A stretch of 64,000 nt of DNA from CAXBGS01 sp963975425. GTDB lineage: Bacteria > Planctomycetota > Planctomycetia > Pirellulales > Pirellulaceae. The position numbers and the translations under genes were made by a program. The DNA lies in NCBI GenBank assembly GCA_963975425.1, contig CAXBGS010000001.1:620001-684000 (forward strand). Direction: 5' to 3'. Below the pieces are notes generated by a model that saw nothing but the letters and a program-made list of their open reading frames with translations, was not told the DNA's origin and ran no database searches. Of the stretch, positions 35,819 to 45,518 are shown in pieces; position 1 is the stretch's first letter, and each line of letters opens with the position of its first letter.

Positions 35819-37150
35819 CTATTGCTGCAGCAGAACACCAAAGCTGATGAAGTCGGCCGACAGGTTGTTCGTTACCGACGATCCTGGAATGGCGCCAGTA
35901 CCCGGCAACACGATCGGCCCGGTGCTCGAGTTCTCGATGTAGTGTGAATAGGCAACATTCACGGCGAGCTTGTCATTCAACTTGTACGACCCACCGACAC
36001 TAAGCATGTGTTCGTAAATCAATGGCGACGCGATGTTGAAAAACGACTCGCTGTCAGCCACCGGATTCTGGTTATACGTGTAACCACCGCGAACATAAAC
36101 GCGATCGCTCAATTGACGCTGCGCTCCCAGTGCCAAGGAAAAAACACTGCTCCAATCCAAACCGCCCAGGCTGCCGTCCGCGGAATAGGACGTCGGGTCA
36201 CCGAATCCGTCGGCGTTGGCATAGTCGATTAGACGGGCATCGAGCGCGAACAACCATTGCTGGAACCCCGAAAACGCGGCACCAAGTGACACGATCATCG
36301 GTAGATCGATGTTGGATGTCATCAAGCGAGGCAAACCATTTTCGTCTTGGCCAAAGAACTCGAATTCTTCCATCCAAGCGGGGCTCTCGAACGAGGCCCC
36401 CAGGTGCCAATCATCGCTGGGCAAGAAATACATGCCGGCTTGAAAGCCGCCGCCCCAGTGATATTTCGTTGCCCGCCCGGACGAATAGGTCCCATCCGCG
36501 TTGGCCGCATCAAAAACAAAGGGCTCGATCCCGACCTGCGCACTTGTGATGACCGGACCGGCAGCGACGGACAATCGGTCAGAGACCGCCAGTGACATCA
36601 CGGGGTTGATTTGCAGAAACGTCGCTTCCGAACTCACGCGTCCGAGTCCAAACGGCTGAGGCGCAAGAACAGGATTGGTCGGGTCCGTCATCAAGCTGGT
36701 TTTGAGACCCGCGACCGCATTGACACTAAGCCCGAAGGTCAGCGCTGGGTTCTCGGTTCGATAGACCCATCCGAAATTAGGGACAGGAAAGGTTCCCGGG
36801 TCGGCATCGGTCGATCCACTTAGGCCGCCGACCGACGAGTCAACGCGATGGTCGGTGAACAAGATGTCCATGCCGATTTCCAGTTCGGTATTCTCCATAC
36901 CGCTGATGGTTGCCGGATTCCAATAGAGCGCACCGATTGCGCTTAGGGGGGCCGCTGTCGACGCGCCGCCCATGCCGCGGTGGACAGGTCCGCCTGCGGA
37001 AACAATCACCCCTTGGGCGAAACACACGTGCGAAACTGCCGCCCAAAGCAGCAAGCTTGTCCACAGAAAAGCGATCCGATGATGATAAAACAACGCAACT
37101 GCCCCCGAAAATCGACATTTTGGCTTCGGAGTCAGCACTCCGTTGTGCAA
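35819..37150 (-). CDS. OmpP1/FadL-family outer membrane protein
   Basis: A long-chain-fatty-acid-transporter-type beta-barrel of up to 443 residues. After a signal peptide (cleavage near FAQG) comes the FadL start: AGGPVHRGMGGASTAAPLSAIGALYWNPATISGMENTELEIG. Amphipathic beta strands follow, and a terminal strand ends FISFGVLLQQ. The start is uncertain because no ATG precedes the signal peptide: TTG at 37150 opens the frame and GTG at 37138 (GGAG just upstream) is an alternative. It probably imports hydrophobic compounds across the outer membrane. It is not in an obvious operon. Confidence 0.88.
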   Translation of the reverse strand: MHNGVLTPKPKCRFSGAVALFYHHRIAFLWTSLLLWAAVSHVCFAQGVIVSAGGPVHRGMGGASTAAPLSAIGALYWNPATISGMENTELEIGMDILFTDHRVDSSVGGLSGSTDADPGTFPVPNFGWVYRTENPALTFGLSVNAVAGLKTSLMTDPTNPVLAPQPFGLGRVSSEATFLQINPVMSLAVSDRLSVAAGPVITSAQVGIEPFVFDAANADGTYSSGRATKYHWGGGFQAGMYFLPSDDWHLGASFESPAWMEEFEFFGQDENGLPRLMTSNIDLPMIVSLGAAFSGFQQWLFALDARLIDYANADGFGDPTSYSADGSLGGLDWSSVFSLALGAQRQLSDRVYVRGGYTYNQNPVADSESFFNIASPLIYEHMLSVGGSYKLNDKLAVNVAYSHYIENSSTGPIVLPGTGAIPGSSVTNNLSADFISFGVLLQQ

Positions 37151-37390
37151 CGGTTGTATCGACCAGAACAGACTGCAAAATTTGGCTAAAGTGCAAAGAG
37201 ACTAGTGTAAATTTGGCCAGAATCTTGCAAGCTTAAAAGAATGTCGACAGCCGCATTGGCTTGGCTGCCAGTCCTGACACCATCGAAAGGGGATCGCCGC
37301 GAAGGATCGCAGAGAAGAGCTGTCGGTGGCGGTGCACAAGCCAATCGCTCGCACACCGCCATCAACGACAAAGGTGGTCAATGACCGATT

Positions 37391-38791
37391 CTAGCCGCGT
37401 CGGATTAGCGATCGATCACGAGCGACCACAAATTGATAGGTGGAAAAAGCTTGGTCCGTGGAGCTCAAGAATTGGCCCGCGGTGGTTTTTTCCGTCGCTC
37501 TAAAACTGCAGCTCTCCAAGAAATCATTGGGATCGTCACAGCCAAAAATAAACTGTTCGCCCAGCTCTTCCATCCCTTCCAGGAATTTCGCGATTTCTTC
37601 GTGATGAGACGTACCGTCGACCACACTTTCGGTCACGACATCACACCACAGCCGACTGTCGGGATGACGGAACAACCTTGCAGCGTTCGTTAGGATTTCC
37701 CGATTTTCATCAGCCGTGAAGTACATCGAACATCCCTCGTACACGACCATGGTCGGTTGCTCGGGATCGAAGTCGGGATGCTGAAGCAGCAAGTCTGCAA
37801 TGTTGTCAGACTTAAAATCGGCAGCAACCATACGGCGACTGACGGCAGGCCTGTCTTTCATCTGCGAGATCACGCGCGTGCGTTCCTCTAGCATCTCTGG
37901 CAGATCAAGTTCAAAGAAGGTTGGCTGACCCAACGTTTCGAACAAACGAAACGGTCGCATGTCCAGGCCGACGCCAAGAATCACGACTTGCTTGAGATTG
38001 GGAATGCTTTCCAGTGTTTGGTCGATGTGCGCGGTTCGCGCTTTGACCATATCTTGCAACTGGGGCAGCACGCCTTTCAACCGGTTCGCCAACAGCTCAC
38101 CGTGCGGACCAGCCGCGGCGCGCTCATGACCTTGTTCGACACGCATGCCACGATCATCGAACGATGCACGAAGCCCCGCGATCATACGGGCCGACGCCTT
38201 CAGCTTGTGCTTGAACAACGGCGAAATTCGCGGCTGCTCTTTGGTCGGCTGAAGCTGAATGGACGGCTGCGCGAAATACTTCATTTCGGCTTCCGCAACG
38301 ACTTCATTATTCGACGTAAAGATCACCGGCAAAGTCACCAGCACTCGCTTGCCAGAGAAATAACGATGGCGAACCATCTTGGCAACATCCTCGGGAACCA
38401 CACAACTGGCGTGCAAGTGTCCCGTGCTGGGATTGCGATACTTCACATCCATCGAAGCAAGCCAAAGAGATGCGGAATCATCCTCCTTGCACCGGTGCAC
38501 ACCCGCGAGAGGTATTCCTCGCAGTAACGTCGCCAAAGCAAGCCCACCGGTATAATCCGCAGAAAGCGAAATCAGTGCAGCTTGATGAGTGCCGTGTTGA
38601 TTCGTCGAAGCGAAACACAGCGGAAGTTCGGAAACGCAAACTCCCTCGCGAACCTCCTTGACCTGCCAATCCACGGACTTAAGTACCGGAATGGCGTCGT
38701 GTAAAAGCTTTGTCATCAGACGAGGATTAACTCGGTTGTTGTAATCCTCCTCCCAAGAAACAGATTGACCTTCGAATTGTGAGACGACCAT
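37391..38791 (-). CDS. Hotdog-fold (DUF4442/YiiD-like) - class I methyltransferase fusion
   Basis: A 466-residue protein from the ATG at 38791; the frame extends 115 residues further, but that part covers the divergent promoter. Residues ~1-175 look like a DUF4442/YiiD-C hotdog thioesterase domain (SWEEDYNNRVNPRLMTKLLHD, NQHGTHQAALISLSADYTGGLALATLLRG, VKYRNPSTG). Residues ~195-455 are a leucine-carboxyl/PPM-type methyltransferase: VVILGVGLDMRPFRLFE as SAM motif I, FFELDLPEMLEERTRVI, MVVYEGCSMYFTADENREIL. Each part is complete. It is divergent from the 1961-residue multi-kinase with a 303-base gap. A lipid-like or polyketide substrate is a guess from the fold. Confidence 0.85.
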   Translation of the reverse strand: MVVSQFEGQSVSWEEDYNNRVNPRLMTKLLHDAIPVLKSVDWQVKEVREGVCVSELPLCFASTNQHGTHQAALISLSADYTGGLALATLLRGIPLAGVHRCKEDDSASLWLASMDVKYRNPSTGHLHASCVVPEDVAKMVRHRYFSGKRVLVTLPVIFTSNNEVVAEAEMKYFAQPSIQLQPTKEQPRISPLFKHKLKASARMIAGLRASFDDRGMRVEQGHERAAAGPHGELLANRLKGVLPQLQDMVKARTAHIDQTLESIPNLKQVVILGVGLDMRPFRLFETLGQPTFFELDLPEMLEERTRVISQMKDRPAVSRRMVAADFKSDNIADLLLQHPDFDPEQPTMVVYEGCSMYFTADENREILTNAARLFRHPDSRLWCDVVTESVVDGTSHHEEIAKFLEGMEELGEQFIFGCDDPNDFLESCSFRATEKTTAGQFLSSTDQAFSTYQFVVARDRSLIRRG

Positions 38792-39094
38792 GGATTGCCC
38801 CCATTGGTTGAGTTGGAAATAGAAAAGACGACGAGTCCGCTTTCTATCTGTAGTCAAAAAGGATGAGAAGAGATTAAGGACAAGGAACGCAAATTTCTTC
38901 TCAGAATTCTGCGTAAAATTTCGGTCGCGTAGTTTAGACGAACCTAGTCTTTGACTAAGTGCGATTTGTTGGCAAAACCAACTTCGTCGCGGACTTATAG
39001 AAATCACATTGACCTGCCCCCCACCCAAGTGGTTGTTTGCAAATTTATGTAACGGATTAAGTCCGCGTCTGATCGTCATCCACTCGAGGGCAAG
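38792..39094. promoter_or_regulatory. Divergent promoter region with short inverted repeats
   Basis: This 303-base AT-richer region separates the methyltransferase fusion (minus) from the multi-kinase (plus). It contains two small perfect dyads: TAGTC-TTT-GACTA near 38945 and GTTGG-CAAAA-CCAAC near 38968. These could be regulator binding sites. No -35/-10 or -24/-12 element is clear. GAGGG lies 5 bases before the TTG start of the multi-kinase. Confidence 0.4.
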
Positions 39095-42000
39095 TTGTTG
39101 ACATTCACCACGAAATCCGACGAAGCGCAATCGCACGAAGACCGCTTTCGCGTAATCAAAGAACTATCCGACGCATCGATCGTCTCGTGCTACCTTGCCG
39201 AAGAACGTAAGACCGGCCGTCGCGTCATTCTTCGCGAAGTTCCCAAAGTTTTCTTTCGACAAAGCGGGCTGGCGCGCTTTGAAAACGAAGCGCGACAAAC
39301 CTCGGGGATACGCTGCACAACCTATTCGAGCCCCCTCGAATACGAGGTGCGCGAAGGGCACCTGCGAGTGGTCTATGACTACATCGAAGGAAAATCGCTC
39401 GGCAGTCAGTTCCGAGTCCGACCTTTCAGCGCGCGCCAGGCAATGTTGCTTGCGAAAGACCTGCTGACGGCTTTGGACCATGTCCACGAGCTTGGTTGCA
39501 TTCAACGCGACATCCGTCCGTCCAACATCATCATTCGGCCCGACGGTCGAGCGGTCATGTGCGGCTATGTTCCACTGTGGTGCCCGGACGTGTTTGGCAG
39601 CGATTCACGGTTGGGTCGTGAGTGTGCGTCGTACACGTCGCCCGAACTTTCTGGAATCATCGATCACGATATTGCGGAGGCGTCGGACCTCTATTCGATC
39701 GGATACGTGTTGCATGCGGCTTTGGCCGGCAAGCCGGCTTTCGATGGCGAAATCAGCGAAATTCTGTATCAGCACATGACGGCTGATCCCGACTTCAGCT
39801 TGTATCAGCAAGACACACCTGAAGTCGTTGTTCGATTCATCGAAAAACTGATTCGCAAGGAACCTCGAGAACGATACCAAACGGCTCGAGCGGCGCAATA
39901 TGATGTCGAACAAATCCTGGATTACATGAACCGTGGCGACGACTCGCCAGATTTTGTCATCGGCAGTGTGGACCAACGCACCGAGTTGATCGATCCGGCT
40001 TTTGTAGGACGCGAAGAACAAACCCGAATCCTGAACGATGGTCTCGATAGTGCCTTGGCCGGTGGCGGGTATAAAGCCGTGCTTCGCAGCGACTCGGGAA
40101 TGGGCAAAACGCGGCTGCTCAACGAAATTTCACGTGTCGCTGCACGTAAAGGATTCCTCATTCTCAATGGTCGGTCGTCGCAGCATGCTGCGCAGCAACC
40201 CACTGCACCTTGGCTGCAAATCATTGATCAATTGTCACAGCTGATCTCCACGGACGAACAGCTTCGTGTGCGTACTGCAAAACGCATGGAAGACTACCGC
40301 GAGGAAGTCACGACGGCGATGCCCGAACTCGCACGGACATTAGGTTGGTCAGGACAACGGCTTTCGGGTCCGGACGAACTCGGTCAGGGGCGAGTCGTGT
40401 TGGCATTCCGAACTCTGATCGCAGGGCTCGGCACGTCCGATCGCAGCGTCATGGTCACCTTGGACGATTGCCAATGGATCGACGATCAATCGCTGCGAAT
40501 TTTATCCGGCATTTGCGAATCGAACGTCAAACACTTGTTCCTTTTCGCTGTCACTCGGCCAGAGAAAAACAGGGGTCACGTCTCGATCGTCGACCTTCCT
40601 TTCTCGACCACACTCTCGTTGGATCCTCTCACCGACCAGGCGGTCAAGCAACTTGCCGAATCCATGGCGGGCCAGTTGCCACAAGTCGCCATCGACGTCG
40701 TTCAAAAGTATGCCGACGGAAGTCCGTTTATGGCGGCGGCCGTGCTCCGTGGGATGGTGGAATCAAGAGTTCTGATCGCGGAAGACGATCTTTGGACGGT
40801 CGACGATAACGAACTGTCCGGCTTTCAAGCCGCCGACGACGCCAGCGAAATTCTCGTCGGTCGCCTGACACAATTACCTGATCGATCCAGAGAACTGCTA
40901 ACCGCTGCTGCGGTCATCGGCAAGGACTTCAGTCTGGATGCCGCGGCCGACCTGGCGGGAATCAGCATTTCGGAAGCTCATTCCGCAATCAAACCCGTTC
41001 GCCATCATCGTTTGGTCTGGAACCGACCCAGCGGAATGGTCTCGTTCGTGCACGACAAGATTCGCGAATCCGTACTCAGCAGCCTGCCTGAGTACACCAT
41101 CAAGTCCATGCATGGGCAAATCGGTCTATACCTGGAAGCAAACAATCCGGACCGCATTTTCGACCTGGCATACCACTTTGACGCCGCAGACTTGCACAGC
41201 CAGGCGCTGCCCTATGCGTTGAAAGCCGCCAAGGTCGCACGAAGTAGTTTCTCGCTAGCTAGCGCTGAAACACAATTGCTGATCGCGGCCCGCGCGATGC
41301 AATCCGCGGACGGCGACATCAAGCACCGCGTTGCAATGATGATGGCGGACGTCTTACTTTTGCAAGGCGAATACGACCGAACCGACGAGTGGCTTGACCG
41401 TGCATCGGAAACTACGCCCGACGAGACGGCACGTGCAAAGGTGTCTTTGAAACGCGGCGAACTTTCGTTCAAACGAGGCAGCAAAGATCAAGCAGTTCAG
41501 CATTTTGAAACCGCACTGCTGACGCTAGGACAACCCGTATGCAATTCGCCGATACAACTATGGTGGAATCTCGGTGTCGAAGTTCTGCGGCAGACGCGAA
41601 ATTCGTTATCCCCGTCTCGGTGCGGACGCAATCGATCTCAGCCGACCGATGCCGAACGGATGGCGTTTTCACTCTATAGCCAAATCGCGCACGCATATTG
41701 GTACACGCGAGACAAGTACTATACGTTGTGGGCGCACTTGCGAGGCATGAATGCGGCGGAAGAATATCCGCCCAATCAATATCAGGCCCAGTCCTATTCT
41801 GAACATGCACCGGTGATGACACTGTTGCGATGGGAAGGTCGTGGTGTCACCTATGCGAAACGTTCACTTGAACTTCGCAAGTCGCTGGACGATATCTGGG
41901 GACAAGGACAATCGCGGAACTTTCTAAGCATCCTGCAGTATTCATTTTCACGTTTCCATGAATGCATCGACCAATCGCGGCAAGCCGTCGCGATCTTGGA

Positions 42001-44980
42001 ACGCACCGGTGATTACTGGGAAGTCCATATCGCGCGGTACCAGCTGGCCGCTTCGCAGTACCGGATCGGAAACTTAGACGAAGCGGTACGTCTGGCCAAA
42101 ATCAACTATCACTCTGCGGTCGACCGAGGCGATTTTCAGGCCACAGGAAACATTGTCGATGTTTGGGCACGAGCCGCGCTCGGTGACATTCCGTTGGACG
42201 TGATTCAAACGGAATTGTCTCGCGATGTTTATGACCCGCAACGAACCTGTCAAGTTCAACTAGCCAAGGGCGTGCGCGAGTATTACCAAGGTCGCTATTC
42301 CAACGCCGCTGCTTCCTTCCGAAAAGCAATCGCCACAGCCGAAGAGGCCGGTGTCTGCAACACTTACATCAGTCCTTGCTATCCATGGCTATGCACGGCG
42401 CTGCGACGGGAATTTGAAACCAACTCACCGAAAACACTCCGACAACGACGCGAGAGTGTTAAAACGCTGATGCGGGCAGCTAAAAAAGCGGTCGCGATCG
42501 GCAACCGTTACACGAACGAACTGCCACATGCGCTTCGTGAGATCGCGGGCGCGTGTGCCATTGCCGAGCAAAATCGCAACGCCAAAAACTATTTCCACCG
42601 CAGTATCGGCGAAGCCATTCGCCAAAACGCATCCGTCGAACACGCGTTGACGGTCGTCATGCAAGCTGATTTTTCGGCCGAACTTGGCTGGCCGATCGAC
42701 GAATCGGAACACCAACAGGCGATGGATTTACTCGCAGGACTCAGACACGCCAATGAGGAGGTCAATGATCGTAGTTCGCTATCTCTGATCGATCGATTCG
42801 ACTCGCTTCTCGCGGCCGGACGACGGATCGCGACAAGTGTCGTTCCCGAGAAAATCCATGCCGAGATCTGCCAAGCCGCCAAGAAAACACTTCGAGGGGA
42901 AAACGTTTTTCTGATCTTTGAATCGGAAATCAATCAGGTTTCAGAAACGGCCCCGAAATGCCAGCTGTTCGATTCCGGGTTGGTCGATGAAGCCCGATCG
43001 ACTCGGTCGACCGTTGTTCGCGACGAGGAAAACGTTGTCGAACGAGGCGTCACGACTGTTCGCGAAGGCACGTTCATGTGCAGCCCGATCGAAGTGAGCG
43101 GGCAAACAATTGCGTACCTTTATTTGAGCAATCGACGATTCCTTGGCTTGTTTGCAGAGGACGAAGTTCGAATCGCAGACTATTTGACATCGGCGGCCGG
43201 CGCGGCCTTAGAAAAAGCCGATGGATTCCAAAAACTGCACGAACTCAACCAAACACTCGAAGCACGAATCCTCGAACGTACGATGACGGTGGTTCAGCGT
43301 TCGCAAGAACTTGAGAAAACCGCCAGCCAGTTGCAGGCCACCAAGGAAAAACTTGAGCGAGCAAAGGAAGCGGCCGAAACTGCCAATGATGCCAAAAGCG
43401 AATTCTTGGCTCGAATGAGCCACGAAATTCGCACGCCGATTACGGCAATCTTGGGCTTTGCCGAACTGCTGTTGCGAGGGGTCGTCTCGGACGAGCAAGA
43501 TCGGTCGTCACACCTGCAAACGATTCTGTCCAATGGAAATCATTTGCTGCACCTGCTCAATGACATCCTGGACATTTCGAAAATTGAAGCCGACAAAATC
43601 GAAACCGAGAGCGTTGCGTGCAGCCCGATCGAATTGGTCGGTGAAGTCGTCACTTCGCTGCGCTCGCGGGCGATCCAAAAAGAAATTGATCTGCAAATCC
43701 GAGTAGATGACGCGATTCCCACCGTGATTTTGAATGACCCGACACGGTTTCGCCAAATCATCGGCAACTTGGTCAGCAATGCGATCAAATTCACAGAACA
43801 GGGAGGCGTGACGGTTGGGATTGGTGCGAAGGGAAAATACGAATCGCCAAGCCATCTTGTCATTTCGGTTGAAGACACCGGGACCGGCATGACGCCGAAA
43901 CAAATGTCAAAGATCTTTGAACCGTTCACCCAAGCCGATACGTCGACCACTCGGCGATTCGGTGGAACCGGCCTGGGGCTCTCGATCAGTAAACGGCTGG
44001 CCGAAGCGATCGGCGGTTCCTTGTCGGTTTCCAGTGAATTGAACATCGGCACACAATTCGTTTTCACACTGGAAATCGAAACACCCGACGATGTTCGCAT
44101 GTTGTTTCCTGACGAAGCCATGCGACGTGCGCTGGGCACACGAGTCAATGAGTTCCCCGAAGTTCCGCTGACCGGCACCCGTGTCTTGGTGGTGGACGAT
44201 GGCGAAACAAATCGTGATTTGATCAAGCTTCTGATCGAAGATTCTGGGGGACGGGTCTACACCGCGACCAATGGTGAAGAAGCCGTTCAAAAGTTGATGC
44301 AACAAAAACTTGACGTGGATGTTGTCTTGATGGATATGCAGATGCCAGTCATGGACGGATACAGCGCGGCACGCATTCTGCGAGAGATGGAATTTGATCG
44401 GCCGATTGTGGCCATCACGGCGAATGCGATGGTGGGTGACGAAGCGCGATGCCGGCAAGCCGGGTGCACTGGATATATGACGAAGCCGATCAATCTGGAT
44501 GCCTTGCTGAGAGTCGTGCGTCAATCTTCCAACGCACATTCAGGCAGAAAACCAACTGAATCTCTGTCGGACTTTCACACGGTGAGCCCCGCGAGAAAAC
44601 AGAAAGACGAGACAACGTACGACGCAACTCAGGCGAACGTATCAGGGAGTCCGTCTGCGATCGCGGATCCGGATGTCAGTACGATTCTGCCCGACGACTG
44701 GTTGCGAGAATTTGCGTGCGAGATGATCGACAAGGTTTCCGAGACACTGCCATCGTTGGTCGCCGCCAGTGACGCAGGCGATCTGGACGAAGTGTCACGT
44801 CAATTGCACTGGATCAAGGGCAGCGGCGGGACTGTGGGCCTGAACGAACTATCGGTGCTAGCAGCCGATGGCGAGGCGGCAGTTGCCAATACCGATTTGG
44901 ATCAAATCTTGGCCACGTTAGAGGAAATGCAACAATTCGTCGCGAAAGCTCAGCAAGAGAAAGCGAGCCAACGAACTTAG
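39095..44980 (+). CDS. Giant multi-kinase: protein kinase-like, AAA ATPase, TPR, GAF, histidine kinase, receiver, HPt
   Basis: A 1961-residue cytoplasmic protein. Domains: Ser/Thr-kinase-like (18-275), AAA/NACHT-like ATPase (about 303-560; Walker A SDSGMGKT 332-339, Walker B VTLDD 454-458), helical TPR-like region (about 690-1180), GAF (about 1235-1390), coiled coil, HisKA with phospho-His H1443 (MSHEIRTP), HATPase (about 1550-1670), receiver with phospho-Asp D1747, and HPt with His H1905 (LHWIKGSGG). The architecture is like the cyanobacterial HstK multi-kinases. The kinase domain is degenerate: the glycine loop is absent, VAIK lysine is R47 and DFG is G157-Y158-V159, although D139 and N144 are kept. 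The start is TTG at 39095 (or 39098) with GAGGG upstream. It is the only protein in the window with an HPt domain. Confidence 0.93.
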   Translation: MLTFTTKSDEAQSHEDRFRVIKELSDASIVSCYLAEERKTGRRVILREVPKVFFRQSGLARFENEARQTSGIRCTTYSSPLEYEVREGHLRVVYDYIEGKSLGSQFRVRPFSARQAMLLAKDLLTALDHVHELGCIQRDIRPSNIIIRPDGRAVMCGYVPLWCPDVFGSDSRLGRECASYTSPELSGIIDHDIAEASDLYSIGYVLHAALAGKPAFDGEISEILYQHMTADPDFSLYQQDTPEVVVRFIEKLIRKEPRERYQTARAAQYDVEQILDYMNRGDDSPDFVIGSVDQRTELIDPAFVGREEQTRILNDGLDSALAGGGYKAVLRSDSGMGKTRLLNEISRVAARKGFLILNGRSSQHAAQQPTAPWLQIIDQLSQLISTDEQLRVRTAKRMEDYREEVTTAMPELARTLGWSGQRLSGPDELGQGRVVLAFRTLIAGLGTSDRSVMVTLDDCQWIDDQSLRILSGICESNVKHLFLFAVTRPEKNRGHVSIVDLPFSTTLSLDPLTDQAVKQLAESMAGQLPQVAIDVVQKYADGSPFMAAAVLRGMVESRVLIAEDDLWTVDDNELSGFQAADDASEILVGRLTQLPDRSRELLTAAAVIGKDFSLDAAADLAGISISEAHSAIKPVRHHRLVWNRPSGMVSFVHDKIRESVLSSLPEYTIKSMHGQIGLYLEANNPDRIFDLAYHFDAADLHSQALPYALKAAKVARSSFSLASAETQLLIAARAMQSADGDIKHRVAMMMADVLLLQGEYDRTDEWLDRASETTPDETARAKVSLKRGELSFKRGSKDQAVQHFETALLTLGQPVCNSPIQLWWNLGVEVLRQTRNSLSPSRCGRNRSQPTDAERMAFSLYSQIAHAYWYTRDKYYTLWAHLRGMNAAEEYPPNQYQAQSYSEHAPVMTLLRWEGRGVTYAKRSLELRKSLDDIWGQGQSRNFLSILQYSFSRFHECIDQSRQAVAILERTGDYWEVHIARYQLAASQYRIGNLDEAVRLAKINYHSAVDRGDFQATGNIVDVWARAALGDIPLDVIQTELSRDVYDPQRTCQVQLAKGVREYYQGRYSNAAASFRKAIATAEEAGVCNTYISPCYPWLCTALRREFETNSPKTLRQRRESVKTLMRAAKKAVAIGNRYTNELPHALREIAGACAIAEQNRNAKNYFHRSIGEAIRQNASVEHALTVVMQADFSAELGWPIDESEHQQAMDLLAGLRHANEEVNDRSSLSLIDRFDSLLAAGRRIATSVVPEKIHAEICQAAKKTLRGENVFLIFESEINQVSETAPKCQLFDSGLVDEARSTRSTVVRDEENVVERGVTTVREGTFMCSPIEVSGQTIAYLYLSNRRFLGLFAEDEVRIADYLTSAAGAALEKADGFQKLHELNQTLEARILERTMTVVQRSQELEKTASQLQATKEKLERAKEAAETANDAKSEFLARMSHEIRTPITAILGFAELLLRGVVSDEQDRSSHLQTILSNGNHLLHLLNDILDISKIEADKIETESVACSPIELVGEVVTSLRSRAIQKEIDLQIRVDDAIPTVILNDPTRFRQIIGNLVSNAIKFTEQGGVTVGIGAKGKYESPSHLVISVEDTGTGMTPKQMSKIFEPFTQADTSTTRRFGGTGLGLSISKRLAEAIGGSLSVSSELNIGTQFVFTLEIETPDDVRMLFPDEAMRRALGTRVNEFPEVPLTGTRVLVVDDGETNRDLIKLLIEDSGGRVYTATNGEEAVQKLMQQKLDVDVVLMDMQMPVMDGYSAARILREMEFDRPIVAITANAMVGDEARCRQAGCTGYMTKPINLDALLRVVRQSSNAHSGRKPTESLSDFHTVSPARKQKDETTYDATQANVSGSPSAIADPDVSTILPDDWLREFACEMIDKVSETLPSLVAASDAGDLDEVSRQLHWIKGSGGTVGLNELSVLAADGEAAVANTDLDQILATLEEMQQFVAKAQQEKASQRT

Positions 44981-45040
44981 CGATGGATCCTGGCTATCCG
45001 ATGCGCGTTTTGCTTCCAGCACGAACGCTTCCGATACAAA

Positions 45041-45056
45041 CAAGCGGACACGCTTG
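45041..45056 (+). terminator. Possible stem-loop after the multi-kinase gene
   Basis: CAAGCG at 45041-45046 pairs perfectly with CGCTTG at 45051-45056 around a GACA tetraloop, 60 bases after the multi-kinase stop. No T-run follows, so a terminator role is only suggested by position. Confidence 0.3.
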
Positions 45057-45169
45057 GGGTAAGAAAGACAGCTGACATCAGTTGCGTTCACCTCAACTCA
45101 AGCCAGATTTCAATCGCCGAGGACGGATGAACACGCTGAAACGAGGCGAATTCGCTTCCTAGAAAGTTT

Positions 45170-45184
45170 TGGCACAGGAATCGC
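45170..45184 (+). promoter_or_regulatory. Sigma-54-type -24/-12 promoter of the DUF1328 gene
   Basis: TGGCAC-AGGAA-TCGC has an intact TGGCAC at -24 and GC at -12 with the exact GG-N10-GC spacing, and differs from the consensus at two positions. The expected start site is about 12 bases downstream, giving a leader of roughly 65 bases to the ATG at 45260. A sigma-54 promoter would need an enhancer-binding activator, and none is encoded in the window. Confidence 0.5.
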
Positions 45185-45259
45185 GTTGTTGGAGATTCAA
45201 TCGCGAGGCGGTGATGTTCACGGCCGCGAGACATCTCCTTTCAACCCAATGAGATTCCC

Positions 45260-45427
45260 ATGTTAAGCTGGGCATTAACTTTTCTGATCATCGCCTTGAT
45301 TGCCGGTGTCCTTGGTTTCGGTGTTGTTTCAGGCACCGCGGCATCGATCGCGAAAATCTTGTTTGTCGTGTTCATTGTGCTGTTCATCATCGGCTTGGTA
45401 ACTGGCCGACGAGGTCCGGTCGCATAG
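45260..45427 (+). CDS. DUF1328 (YtjA-like) small membrane protein
   Basis: A 55-residue protein that is almost entirely two membrane helices: MLSWALTFLIIALIAGVLGF, a short GVVSGTAASIAK turn, and ILFVVFIVLFIIGLVTG, ending in a basic tail. This is the complete DUF1328 family pattern, including the conserved LGFGGIAG-like turn region. GAGA precedes the ATG. Family members are common stress-associated membrane peptides of unknown function. It lies between the multi-kinase and the KaiC/kinase operon, behind a -24/-12-like promoter. Confidence 0.92.
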   Translation: MLSWALTFLIIALIAGVLGFGVVSGTAASIAKILFVVFIVLFIIGLVTGRRGPVA

Positions 45428-45518
45428 CCGCTGCAACATCATGTTGCGAATCACCCGTGCGTTACATCGGGAACGCAGACAGCGGCAAACTGATAAGTTC
45501 CGCGTCTGGAAACTATTA

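Noticed and set aside
35463..35942. 159-residue plus-strand open frame
   Set aside because: It runs antisense across the ends of the alcohol dehydrogenase and FadL genes and shows no family features.
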